From contig JAYKAV010002353.1 of NCBI GenBank assembly GCA_035582835.1, positions 124,001 to 188,000 on the forward strand: 64,000 nt of DNA, given 5' to 3'. Made by a program: the position numbers and the translations under genes. Source of the DNA: Phoebastria nigripes. Taxonomy: Eukaryota > Chordata > Aves > Procellariiformes > Diomedeidae. Below, one piece after another: positions 50,843 through 63,135 of the stretch. Position 1 is the first letter of the stretch; each line of letters begins with the position of its first letter. The notes below the pieces were generated by a model. That model worked only from the letters and a program-made list of their open reading frames with translations. It did not search any database and was not told the DNA's origin.

Positions 50843-53800
50843 TCCCTGTGCTGCTCCCTGTGGCCTTCCACGGCCGTGGANAAGCCCCCGACCTTGTTCC
50901 TTCACNAATTCTAGCATCGGGCATTGCTCCTGCCCAGTTTCCCATCTCTTCCAAGACTGCTGCTTTCCTTTTTCTCCACCCAGTGTGCCTAATTAGAGGA
51001 CCAAACGACCAACTCCCTTACCTCCTATCCTGTGGATATTATTTCCAAACAGCTCTTACCCCTTTCCTCATCTCACCTTTTCCCCCCTGGGCTCTGATTA
51101 CATGCNGACAGGGGTAAGATGGGGGAATACACAGATTCTGGGCATCTGCTACACATTCTCCTTTGCTTCTCTCTCTCCCACCTCACCCCAAGTAAAGGGT
51201 GGGTAAGGAGATGCAGCAGACTTCTTGGTTTGCCCCACAGGTTGCTGCTCCCAGGACAGTGGAAACCAGTGCAGGCTGTGCAACAGCTGCCTCAGCTGGA
51301 AGCATCCTGCACCCCGGTCCAAAGCCATTTTCCACCCTCCCGCTCTGGCAGCCATCCCACCCTCTGCAGCCAGCACTGAAGCAGAACTGCTGAGCTGTCA
51401 GCAACTTCTCACAAGAGGCCAATTTTTACGCCGCATAATTGTAGCACCAAAAAAAAAAAATTCATGACAGTTGGCAACCCATGTTAAATCTGCATGCATA
51501 TCTGATTAGCTGTGTCTTTAGAATACACAGTCTTACAAAATATTGCAAAACTATTCATTTTAATTTTTTAAAAGTCTGGATTGAATTCTGTCAAAGTATA
51601 AAGCCTGTTTTGTTCTTCATTCCCTCTCTCCAAGTGAGTATAATCCAATTTTCCTTTGAAACTGTAACATTTTATTTCGCATTGCTTGGGAGTTACGAAC
51701 AAAAAGAGAAAAACAGTAATAGGAATGAAAAAGGAATTTGCTGGCTTCATCTTTATTTAAGCAGCCAGAAAATGAAATAGGACACTTTCCTACAGTTATT
51801 CCTCTTCTTCCACCCACTTCCCCAGAAGATATCTAGAAAAGAAGGCTCCAAACTAGCTAATCAGAGCTTATGAAAGTCACTCTCCGGGGCAGTTTTATGT
51901 ATCTCCTACATGGCCTCAGCCTGAGAGTTCAAACTACTGAGATCATCATGCAGGAAAGGAGCCAGGGTGTTACAGATACAGGCACTGATGGGAGACCTGC
52001 TCTGGCTCACCTAGACAGCTGCTGTCAGAAGGTCAAAAATGTAGTTGCCATCCAGGCTTGACTGTAAAAGTTGTAGTGCACCAGGAACAGACAAGATTTC
52101 CATCAGTTTGCCAGACTAACTGGGACATATTTTATGAGACTGGAAACCAGGGCGTTGCAGGAAGATTCAAGGAGGAGAGTTGGGGTCACATTTTCTGACC
52201 CTGCAGAAGAATTTGGTCCTGAGGTGCTGCTGTTTCACCTTTGCTTGTGAAGGCTCAGATGACAAACGCTGCGTTTCAGGCTGTGGCCAGGGCTGCCAAA
52301 CATCCATTTCATCTGGCAGTCTCAGCTCGCAGCTTGGCCTCTTGCATCCAGCGGAGCTGCCTGGGAAGGCAGCTGACAGCCTTGTCATTGCTCATCATGT
52401 CACATGGGACCACCCCAACCCATCCCATCTCCCCAGTGTATTTGGGAAGTCAAAGTAAGGAAGGACAAACAGTTTCATCCCAAGAGGAAGGACCCACTCT
52501 TATTTCCTGCCTCTTTATCCACCAAGCTACTGCATGTGACAATGCCCTTCAAACCTACCTCCACCTCAAAGCTGCCTCAAAACTTTCTTCCCAGTCAATC
52601 ACGAGTAAGCCCACTTGAGCCATCTTCCCAATCACTGGGTCCTCACAACAACCAGAAGCTTCCAGCAAGACACAACCACCTGCCTTCATCCCACCTTCAC
52701 CCCACCTTCCTCAGTGCCTTCCTGTCACCCATGGCTCAGTGAGCAGGCTCTCCAGCTCATGTCTGGAAAGGTTACGGTTACGTGCAAATAACAATCAACA
52801 TGCAAATTGGCGTGATCACTGATATTATATGCCACACAAACAAAAACTGAAAGTCTGTAATAAAGACAAAACAAAATATGTAAGACTGTGCATGAGCTAA
52901 AACTAAAACCTCTCCTCTCCCTTCTCCCATGGTTCCAAAGGTATACATTCTTTATTCTGTAAATATGCATTATGTAAACTACCAAATAATACTATGAGAA
53001 AAGCTGTATCAAATTGTTTAAATTTTCTTTACAATACTTCAGGCAGCATTTTGAATGCTGTATTTTGCTCAGTGTGAATATCTGAGCACTGAACCTACTT
53101 TCTCAAAACGGTATTTAAAAAATTTTTAGACCTCATTTCAAGACTTCCGTACAATGTCCTGGGTGCGTTTGTATAACACTTTCTGAAAAGAACAACAATG
53201 CAAAACCCAGGCTTCTGTTCAGAAAGTGCACAAAGGAAAATGTTGCGGTGGCTACACTGATTTTGCTTCAGTACTTTGATACATACATACTTACATACAT
53301 TTGACAAAAACAAGCCTTCCATAAAGACTTCCTATGAGGGGGTTAGAAAGCCCAAAGTAATAAGCCATTCCCAGTGTCATAAATAAAATTCATCCACTTC
53401 TGTGGTCAAACACCACCTTTAATTTTTCATTGCCCTCTTATAGCTTTAAATAATGTGGTCACCATAGTTCATTTTCTTAGTGGTGAAACTTTATACTCTA
53501 GTTCATAAAAATAGCACATAAAGTTTAGCCACAGAGAAAATACTTAGTCAGTGTCTGGTCATGTTGATGTATAAGTGAGAAAGCAGGAAACAATAATAAA
53601 AAAAGAAAATCTGGGAACAAATAGACTATGAATCCTGCATACTTTGATCAGTTCACATACAGTAGCTGTCAACCCAAACAGCAACTGCAACCATTTGTCT
53701 TGTCAAAGTCCACAGAGTCTCTGTAGTTAACCAGGTGGCAGTCCTCAACCCTGAAAGGTGTTTGGACACTGAACTCTTGGTAAGGAACTGGCGCCTACCT

Positions 53801-54079
53801 TAACTACTTTCTGCATGGGGAGGGGACACCTCCTCTCCCCAGTTAGGCTCACACCAGTAAGAAGATGGCGTAAGGTACCTGGCATCAGTTTGCATCCATC
53901 GGGGTTTTTTAACTCCAGATGAGCACCCGTTTCAGATGGGTCTAGACAGCTTTGCTTGGAGCCACTTGGATGTCTCTGCATTGCACTCTTCAGCACACCA
54001 CATTATAGGAAACATTATTCACTTGGGCACGGTGCAGCACAAGTACACACAGGCAGCTTGGTTTCTAATCACACCTGAG

Positions 54080-54106
54080 CTAATAAGTCCTCCTGAGACT
54101 TATTAG
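54080..54106. other. Perfect 10-bp inverted repeat
   Basis: CTAATAAGTC (54080-54089) and GACTTATTAG (54097-54106) are exact inverse complements around a 7-base loop. No flanking transposon features are seen. Confidence 0.85.
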
Positions 54107-54401
54107 TGTCAGCCTGAGCTGTCTGGAAACGTCTTGCCCATATTTTAAAAAAACTCTCAGTCATTCCTCTGAAAAGGTCTACTGCATCCGTGAAGTAGAG
54201 CAGATGTCTGAAAAAGCACCACAGAAAACCTCAGACTATGTATTTATAATAGACTTACTAGAATTTAGCAACTAAAGTCTGTGGTTGTGCTATGCCTGCT
54301 TCAGCCCAGGATTTTGATCAGTGGGCAGGGAGGATTTTCTCTCCGGTTGCTCCTCACACCTTTCACAAGCTGTCCGGGAGGTACTCCTGCCGGTGCTCCT
54401 G

Positions 54402-54437
54402 CAGTGCTCAGGCAACGCTCAGTGCTCAGGCAGCGAA
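54402..54437. repeat. 18-bp tandem duplication
   Basis: CAGTGCTCAGGCAACGCT is followed directly by CAGTGCTCAGGCAGCGAA, with three differences between copies. Confidence 0.85.
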
Positions 54438-57400
54438 GACGAAGAATAAAAGCCAACAGGCAATCAAGTAATTAAAGCCCAAATCTATCATAATTAATAC
54501 ATATAATGGAGGTCAGTTAAGAAGAAAGTTAACTGCTCTGCCAACAGGAGGTTGCTTTATACCAGGGCTTCTCATCCCTTCCTGGTACAAACTGAGGGAT
54601 TTAATCCTACTGCTGTAGTTAAAGCATTACAGTTTTCTGAAGTCAATTAGACCTAACATTTGAATGCTTGATTTTGCAGCTCCTTTGAATGAATTTTAAT
54701 TTATTTGTTTGTTTTCAATAATGTTTTGACAAATATTGTCAAGCAGCAACAAAATCAAGTTGAAAACCAGCACTGTGATTACATGCAGCAGATTTAGCTG
54801 CCTCACATCCCTGGGAGCTATTTACTTTTTTTCAGATATCTGGATGCCAGGGTATGAAGGCTAATGAGCGAAAAATGGTTTTATGGTTAAGGCATTGAAA
54901 AATAAGGTTGTGTTCTTAGAAAGAGTATTATACAAAAATGTTAAGTCATTATGCTTTCCTATTCCTCCTTTCCCTATCTCTAAATAGAGGTTAGTAAGAC
55001 TCCCTTAGCCCATAGACATTTTGGAAGTCCTAATTAACATCTGCAGAATAATTTATGATCATGGATGGATACAACTACTTTAAAGCAATTAATTTTTATT
55101 GGCTATCTTTTCTATAGTGTATCAGAAAACACTGCATGTTGCAAACTGTAATTTCTATCTGCTGTATAGAAAGCAAAGGAATACAGAGCACCTGGTTACG
55201 CCCTGTTGTCTCAGAGCCTTCAGCACACTACTGAATGAATGGATTTAAATGGACCTGATTTTAAAGGAAAAAAATAAAACTACCATGCATCTGNTCGTTT
55301 CCATAGCACGAATTATTCTTTGCACTCTTTTCCCCCCCAAAAAAATCAAAATGCTTGGTACTATCAATGAAACCAGACAAAAACTTTTACCCCTTTCTCC
55401 TTAAAATCACTACAGTCGCAAAATATTCTGGAGCACTTTTCATTACTTCTATTCATACAGAAAAAAAGGTAATGCACTCGTTTCAGATATTATATTATGC
55501 GGCAGTCCTTCTAGGAGGTAAGTGCTGTTGTGACAGAAGCAAATCTCCATAGCATCACTGATGTGAAAGAAACCCTTTCAGTTTTCATCAGCTGAGACGC
55601 TGTTCTATGGTGAGGGGTTTGGCTAATTTTTCTCCTGAGGCGGTTGGTATCTTGCCGTAGATCCAGTAGCTTAAACATAGGAGAGTTGTCAACATTGTCC
55701 CCACATCATATAGAGAAACGCTTACGAGTCCTGGGCAATTTTCTTTCATGTGTTGATAGAGGGAAGGTTGCGGTCAGAGGAACTGGGGCATGACTTCTTT
55801 TCTTTGTTCTCCCACTGTCATCTCAGCCCCCTGGGGTCAATATTGAAGAGCGTTTCTAACCTGAACCAGGAAACTAGAAAACTGGTCAAGGAATGCGTGT
55901 CTGCAGTGAAGATGTTTACTTACATCATATGTGTATGCATTAGCTTCATGCTGTAGCCATCGTCAAGGAACTGGTCTTAAAAGAAAACACCAGAAATACT
56001 AGAAAAAGAAGTTATTTCAATTCTGTAACAAGCAGGAGGTGGTTCACTGTTCTCTCACCTTGTTGATTGCTGAAGTCACCCTCACTCAAGCGTAAACAGC
56101 CCAAAATACATCCCGGTCTTTCTGCCTGCGTTGCACGTGCTGTGTTCCAGTCATCTGGATATCAACCACATTCAGCTTTGAACAGATGCTCAAAGTGCAG
56201 TAGAACAGGTAATATTGCTTCCACTTGTGTAAATATTGTATGTTAGCAACTCTATGAGAGTCACAGCTCAAATTCTGGGAAGAAAGATGCTAAAAGCCCT
56301 CGCCATCCATCTACATGCACCCACAAGTAGTAGCCATTAGAAGTCACTATTTGTCGAAGATTTGAAATAACATCCTGTAACTTGTTATTTAAACTTCTGC
56401 AACATATGACAGTAGCATACACTGTCAACTGATCAGGGGAAATGAGGAAAACAGGAGACTTCAATTGCAGTTTAAGCAGAACTACCCATTACAGCATAGG
56501 GACAAATGAGTGAGGAGCAGGAAGCACCTAACAACACTTTGAAAAAATATTATGAACAACTGAGGTAGAGTTGTTCATTTTAATTGCTGTCTACGTTAAA
56601 GCAGAGTACTGGCTTTGCGGTTCTGTCCCACATGTCATTGGGAATCTGGGAATCAGGTGCCTTTTTAATCAGCAGAATCGCACCACTCCGTGTGATGTCA
56701 GAGACGTATTTGTTCTAACTGGAAGAAATGGGGTATTACTCTATGTCCTGCAGCCCACAGGTCTGCCTCTAGCCCCCTGACTACTGCAGAAAAAGCAGAG
56801 ACATGGCTTTTCCCACCTTGTCAGGAACCAACCTCCTGGACATCCCTCTATGCCCAGAACAGAAGAAATCAGTTTGTGCCAGCCACTCTGCAGGAAAACA
56901 AGAGAGAGAAAGAGCTAGGTGCTGCCTTGTCCTCGGTATGCCAAGTGCAGAACTAAGTATAATCTCGCCCTTACCATATGAATAGCACTGTTNGAATGAG
57001 TGCACATTATTGCATGGGGATTTTCTTGAGGTGCATCTGGCACAGTCAGCACGTATTTTTAGTGCTTTTTTTCATGACCATGGCAATACTATGCAGATAA
57101 AGCAGAGGCACTCAGTAATAAAATCCTATCCTTCGCCACTGCCCAGTGAGATGTTGAATTTGGACAGAAAGCACTAAGTACTGTGGGGTCTTGGGTTGAA
57201 GAACAGTCACCATCCAAAACTCTATTTTAACTGTATGATGACATTATTCTTAATCATTTTTGTCCCTGAAAAGGTATTTCAAGCAAGACAGGTTTCCAAT
57301 CTTGGTTCTAAAAGTGAAGATGTATATGACCANGACTTCAGTGCCTCCACTCCTATAGCTACTGTGACCTATTTAGTTAATAAGAGAGAACAAGCCACTG

Positions 57401-57619
57401 ATAAGAAAAATTAAGCATTACCTTCCTTTTACCTCTGGAACATTTTCAAAGACTGATGAAGACTAACAAAGAAATTTACTTAGGATCAAGGTTAGCTAGA
57501 GTAAACAGTGAGAAAATACTATCTTTTAAAAGACATTGCTGAGATACAAATGCTTTCCTGATTTCCTACTTAAGTATTTTCCTATTTATATAAGTAAAAT
57601 CATTTCAGGCTAAAATAGT

Positions 57620-57637
57620 AATAAATAAATAAATAAA
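57620..57637. repeat. (AAAT)n microsatellite
   Basis: Four tandem AAAT tetranucleotides in an AT-rich context. Confidence 0.9.
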
Positions 57638-59803
57638 ACAAATTAAATAGAATTCACTTTTCATCTGTTTTCATGCTGCTTATTAGATGTGAACATTTTT
57701 CTTAGTTTGGGCAATAAAAATACTCTAAAATCTTTAATTTTATTACTTAATAAAATGGTTTGCTCTCTCTTTGACATGCATATGTTTGCTGCCTCTATTA
57801 ATAAGGTCCTGTATATGGCTGAATTTTATTATTTAATTATTTATTACATTAGGCCACTGGACCACTCCCTAACTGGGTCTTTTAAAAAAAAAAAAATACA
57901 GCATTTAGTGCCAGTTTATAAAGAGACAATCCCTAATAATTCAATACAGTTTCATCTATTTACATGAGTGACAGCTTTGGCCCCGCAATCTCAGTGGTTC
58001 TTGTATCTCCTCAGACTTGTATGTAGGCACTATTTTTCGGTTGTATTTATAATACAGTATGTGAATGAAAAATATCAGTTCAGACATGAACTTGTGAATT
58101 GTAGGAATTGTCATCTTTGCATATACAATTCTTCAAAGCTGCAGCCTGNGACTTGATGAAGTGGCACAGATCATACAGCATGCAGCTCAGTATGAATGTG
58201 CTGTATGGTGAGTTGCTGGATACAGTAAAATCAGTCCTTATCTAGGCCTCTTGAGGTACGGTAACAGCTAGGAAGAGTCCAAACGTGTCGAGAGAGAGGA
58301 AAGGCAATCTGCAACACTTTTGTTCCAGTTTCCAAGAGCAGAGGGAAAGAAAAAAAAAAAAAAGGTGGGAGGAAAGATACTCAGAAAGAATCACTTCTTA
58401 GTTTCTGAAGGATAAATAAAACAACTGGATCATTTGCAGGAATAATGCATCTTAAATACAGCACATTTTTACTTGCTTTTTGCTACTAATCCTTGTAACA
58501 TAATCAGAGGTCAGCAGCTTTGCCTGTAAGACACAGACGTGGCCTTGAGCCTGCTATTACTGAATTGATACAATTTTTGAATGATTGAGCTCTTCATTAA
58601 ACCTACCAAAATCCTGAAATGCATTGGTAAAACTATACAGTTGGGAAAGGTTGGTTAAGAAACTGAATATTAATATTACCCCTAAAAACCAAACAGGCCA
58701 GTTGCACCTTCCATTTTACATTGTTGCTAACTGAATGGATCCCTGAATGGATTTTCTCTCCAACACTCATCCAAGCCAAGGGCAGTGCTTCCCCTTACTG
58801 AAAAGACCTTTGGGCTGGGGTTGAATGCTCCAAACAAAAAGGGTTTTTTTGTAACACAACTGATATTCCAAGACATGACAACTAGACCATGAGCCCAATC
58901 CCCCCATTAACATTACACTCTACCTTTAAGAACATTTTGTGATGTGTTAACAGCAGAATGGGAATTTGTATAACGTGTATTAAGCTATTTATCTCTCAAA
59001 TTATCACTAGGCCTTTTAAACTAAAGTTGCCTGCAAAGAACCAAAAGCTAATAGAACTAGCATCCACTGAAAAATGCTTCTTTGTACATGCCAAACTATG
59101 AGATATCAGGGCAGTAATACCAAAATTGACCTGTAAGTGTTCTTTCAGGTCCTTGTACATCCATCAAAATTATGGCTATTTGGCTCCTGTTTAGACATTA
59201 TCTTCTCAAATCCTCATTACAGTATCACCAGAAATGGAGCAATGTCGAGTGGACACAGCTGAAATGGCTGCTGCATGACGAAGAAGAATCAAAATAAAGG
59301 CAATTTTGTAAGTATTAACAGACTCATGGTATCCATGAGCCTGGAAGAGCAGGAAGGGAAGGGAGTACACAGGGAATACTCAGTATAGTACATGGGAGTG
59401 CAGGAAGGCTCTCTATAATAAAATTAAAACTACCTTTCTTTTTTCACCTTCTGTAGAACAGAAGAACTTTTAGTAATAAGACCCNAAAATTTTGATATCT
59501 CAGCCACAAAACCCGAAGCTCATTTGCAGGACATCTGGGTACCAGTGGATTTACCGGCTTTGTTCTTTCCTCCCCCTACTCTACTCACGCAAATCCCTCT
59601 GCACACAGGCTGGATGCTACAGTGAGCAGGGCTTGTGCTCTCTCTAGAGAAATTTCAGAAGCCTTTTCCCTTCCCATCTGTTATTCGAATCCACCCTAAT
59701 TTGTTCTGAGCAGAGCTTGTTCTCAGAAGGGCAGTATTTGCCCCACGGTACCATAAACTCAAAGTTCAAAATCTCTTCACTCCTAAAGCAAGGGTTTCTT
59801 CAG

Positions 59804-59934
59804 TTACAAAACAGCTTCGCCCCGCTGAACCTCATCAGGTGGCGGGGCCACGCGCCGCGCCCCAAGGATGATGGTAATTGACACTATGGCCTTGAAAGCA
59901 GGCAGCGCATACTTTGTCTCATCGCTGAAGGGAA
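59804..59934 (-). CDS. Candidate terminal coding exon of an unidentified gene
   Basis: On the minus strand, GGTCTTTCTCCCACAG (ending at 59935) is a strong splice acceptor. After a two-base partial codon, 42 codons are open from 59932 and end in TAA at 59806-59804. The peptide starts PFSDETKYALPAFKAIVSIT, continues IILGARRVAPPP and ends DEVQRGEAVL. The stretch KAIVSITIIL is hydrophobic, about ten residues, too short for a sure membrane segment. The second half is very CpG-rich (GGGGCGCGGCGCG) in an AT-rich setting, as expected of a constrained exon or a small CpG cluster. An internal donor-like GAG followed by GTTCAG (near 59830) offers an alternative end. A frame of this length in GC-rich DNA can arise by chance, and I do not recognise the protein. 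Confidence 0.35.
59819..59848. other. GC-rich hairpin within a small CpG cluster
   Basis: GCCCCGC (59819-59825) pairs with GCGGGGC (59842-59848), and ACCT (829-832 of that kilobase) with AGGT (837-840), leaving a CATC loop and a small bulge. It lies inside the candidate exon and next to CACGCGCCGCGCCCC. Confidence 0.6.
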
Positions 59935-62900
59935 CTGTGGGAGAAAGACCATGAGATCTCTTATGGAGCACAGCAGAGGTGTCCTAGCTCTCAGGCTTTT
60001 TAAAATCCGTCAGGATTTAAAACACACCGAAACATACAGCGGTGCCAAGGCCCCGCACCACAGTGAAGGATGTGAACTGACAGGAGCTTTGTATTGTGCC
60101 CACAGAAGTGGAGAGAGTGGTGAGAAAGCCTTGCTCCACGTCCCATCCCCAGGTGGAAAATTGTCCCTGCTGGGTGCTCTAAAGCAGGATTTTCACTCTC
60201 TCGCTAACAAATGCATCTGAAAGAAAGATGGGAAGAGAGAGATGAAGGAGGAAGGAGGGGAATAAGCAGATGGACTGAGTAGAAACCATGACACTGGCAA
60301 AAGTCATTTTCCCATGCCCATGTCCTCTGTGGGCGAAGAACGGGAAATACAGGTTAAAGAAATGCTGTAAGGGGATAATACTTACATATTTGAATTAAAA
60401 TATTGCCTAATCTCTAATTAGGTAACTATGCATCTAGGGACAAGAGCAGTCCACCCAGTCATCAGCTGTGGAATATAATGACAAAAATGGTGTCTTTTAA
60501 CAGGGCTATGACAGGAAACGTAGGAGCAATGGCTAATTTATGACCTTGAAAATAGTGTGGTAACAGTTTGCCCAGTTACGAACAAAACAGAAAAAAGAAG
60601 ACAGGAACGCAAAGGCACACTGATGTAAAACGAGCTTGTAAAAATATCTGAACAATAAAGCTTCAGCTCCAGCCTTTCAGTATGAAAGCATTGGGTGCGA
60701 TGAAAGATCTGGCTCCTCTTGAAGCGCAGGTATGACTTGAGCACGCGAAGTACCTCACTCCAGACATGCCTACTTATTAGCACTAAGACAATTGTTAACG
60801 TAGAACTGCTCACCACTAATTTAAACAAACTGCATATAATTGGTTCCTATAAACTCTCCAGAANACAGTGCTTCACTACCTCAGCCGCCTGACTGTCTCA
60901 GTGTATTCTCAGTTCGAAAGGCTTAGGCATTCAAAGCGGGTACCACGAACACTGGGTTTAGTATCACGGAGCTTTTTGGCTTAACCACCCTCCTACGTCA
61001 AACAGCACTGAACTTAAAGGAAGAATTTTTACGTTTTGTTTTGATGATGGACCTTTATTTCATAATTGGTCGAAGAGTGTGCTGCTGTCCACTGGGCAGC
61101 ATGTTACATACTGGCCATTCCACCAGTGCTCTTTCAGAAGCTTTATAAACTCACCATTATATCTAACCTTGAAAGAATCAGTATTTTTAGTGCTATTCTT
61201 TGAAAAGTACTGTTAATATCAACAGATGCCACATACTTCTACGCTGGCCAGATCATTCTGTACTGGATCAAAAAAATAATAATAATTTAAAAAAAGATAG
61301 TACTCTGTCAAGGACTTAAGATACTGTTGTTGCACATCCCCCTCAGGAAGAAAACATTAGTGCCATGTGTCAGGGGCAAGGAGACTACCAGGTCACCCAC
61401 TTACTAATTTGTATGCTGCAATGTTGGCAGTTTGAACTTTCATTCTCTGATATTCCTTTTTTTAGAAGTATTTTTCAAAAGGATTAGAAATTCCTGCTAA
61501 CTCAGCCTTTCATTTTATGAATTTGCTTCGAGGTCCTTCATTGAAGACACACCGAGACTTCTGAAATCTATTTGTGTAACCTCCAGCTTGTTCTAGTTTC
61601 TACTGTTGCCTGTACCTAACAGAGTGAAAGCAATGAAAAAGACAAGAACTTTGGGATTCTGAGAAAAAGCTCAATTCTCTTTAGAGGGAAAACCCAAGAG
61701 GACCGTGTCCCCATGGGGGGAAATTGTTGTTCTGTCTCAACTGTTCATTTGCTGCTTGTTCTATTTGGTTTCTGTAGACCTAGATTAGTTTCATTACATG
61801 TTAATGCCCTTGGATGAAAACTGGGGAAGACATGCTTGTTCTGCAAATTAGTCACTGTAAGTTAAAATAGACAAGATGGAGCAGACTGAGTCTGATGCTG
61901 TAAGAATTATTCAAGTAATAGTAGATTAAGCACAGAACCATTTAATCTGTACAAGAAAATTATTGTCTTCCACAGAAACAGGGGCCTCTCCTTACAGAGA
62001 CCAAGGAGTGGTGGATTAGCAATAGAGGATTTGAGTACTTAAATTTAGCTAGATTTTAAAAACCCAAAGCAGTATGCCAAGGCCAAAAAACCCTCCCCCT
62101 TCTTTTCCTCTGAGGGCAAAGATCACTTCCATCACAAGAATGGTCCCACGCTCTGGCCATGGAGAGCATGCTCCCTTTTTCCTCCTGTAAAACCCTTCTT
62201 TGGAGGTCTTTGATGACGTAATCTGGCAATGGAGCACTGCAGCGTAAAGCAAATAGCAAGGAACTTCCAGAAGAAGGATTAAAGCTGGTGCTTTCAGGTG
62301 AAGAAAGACACTGTAAATGAAGAGACACCAAAAAACTTCATTTCCGCAGCCTGGAAGGGGGAATGAAGAAAAGGTATTTTCACTCTTGGAAAGAATCTCA
62401 ATGCAGTTAGTCTGGCCCAAGTTGGCTTAATTGCCACGCCCTCTGAAAGGTCCCAGACATGTTACATTAATGCGCTACTAACTGAAGAAACAGTGTCCAA
62501 GATACCTAATAAATTGAGAAGTATTTATACTGGAAGTCTTTTACTCCTCTATTGCTAAAAAGACTTTACCGGCTTAGAAGATTTGACTCGAGTTCCAAAT
62601 TTACAGAGTGGTTAGAGAGGTTTCAGAAATCCCAGCTCTTCGTAACAAGCCCACATGCTGAACACAGCCCCCCACTGTGCTTTATTTTAAGGCAACACAA
62701 AACCATGTCCCATCATCAGAGCTTTTCACAATTGGCTTTATTGTAGGCAATGAAAACATAAAAATCTCTGTTCTATTTAAATGCAACACCCTTCTTACTC
62801 CCAGATTAAGTAATGATACTTGGGTTTCTTCAGATTTTTAATTTGTAAAGGAATGGTTACCGTAAGGGGTTTTCAGGGAATTCATGAAAAGAGGAGAATC

Positions 62901-63022
62901 CACTGCTTAAATTCAACCTTTTCATATTTAGCATTAAATGCAAGAGTAAACATACCCTTTGCATCCTCAGAGAAAAGAATCAGGAGATTCCAAGTGCTAT
63001 AAACTGATTTTCCCTAAAACTA
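59935..63022. other. Non-coding stretch
   Basis: No gene or repeat was recognised. An 89-codon plus-strand frame at 59951-60220 and a 123-codon minus-strand frame at 62049-62420 have no recognisable domains and are probably chance. If the candidate exon is real, part of this stretch would be its upstream intron. Confidence 0.5.
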
Positions 63023-63135
63023 TTTAAAATAAACAAAAAACAACAACAANAAAAAAACAAACAAACAAAAAAAAACAAAAAACAAAAAACAAGGAAAAAA
63101 AAAAANAAANNANAAAAAACCAAACCNACANTNNN
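63023..63135. repeat. A-rich low-complexity tract with clustered N
   Basis: About 110 bases of A with scattered C (AAAC, CAA and A-run words), containing at least nine ambiguous bases, most between 63106 and 63135. Neither length nor exact sequence can be trusted. No element end is recognisable on either side. Confidence 0.9.

Larger units (their letters stand above)
49871..59803. other. Unique non-coding stretch
   Basis: No gene was recognised. Bases 50720-51440 and 52150-52740 are GC-richer and allow frames of 80-125 codons on both strands, without known domains. A strong hairpin lies at 50771-50842. A TA/CA microsatellite is at 50611-50636, (AAAT)n at 57620-57637, and A runs at 51449-51460 and 57884-57896. 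The remainder is AT-rich with random short frames. Confidence 0.5.

Noticed and set aside
52167..52742. Overlapping frames of 90-125 codons
   Set aside because: Several frames on both strands are open at once because of local composition, and none has a known motif.
62049..62420. 123-codon minus-strand frame with hydrophobic segment
   Set aside because: No homology recognised and no supporting splice or promoter context. Consistent with chance.
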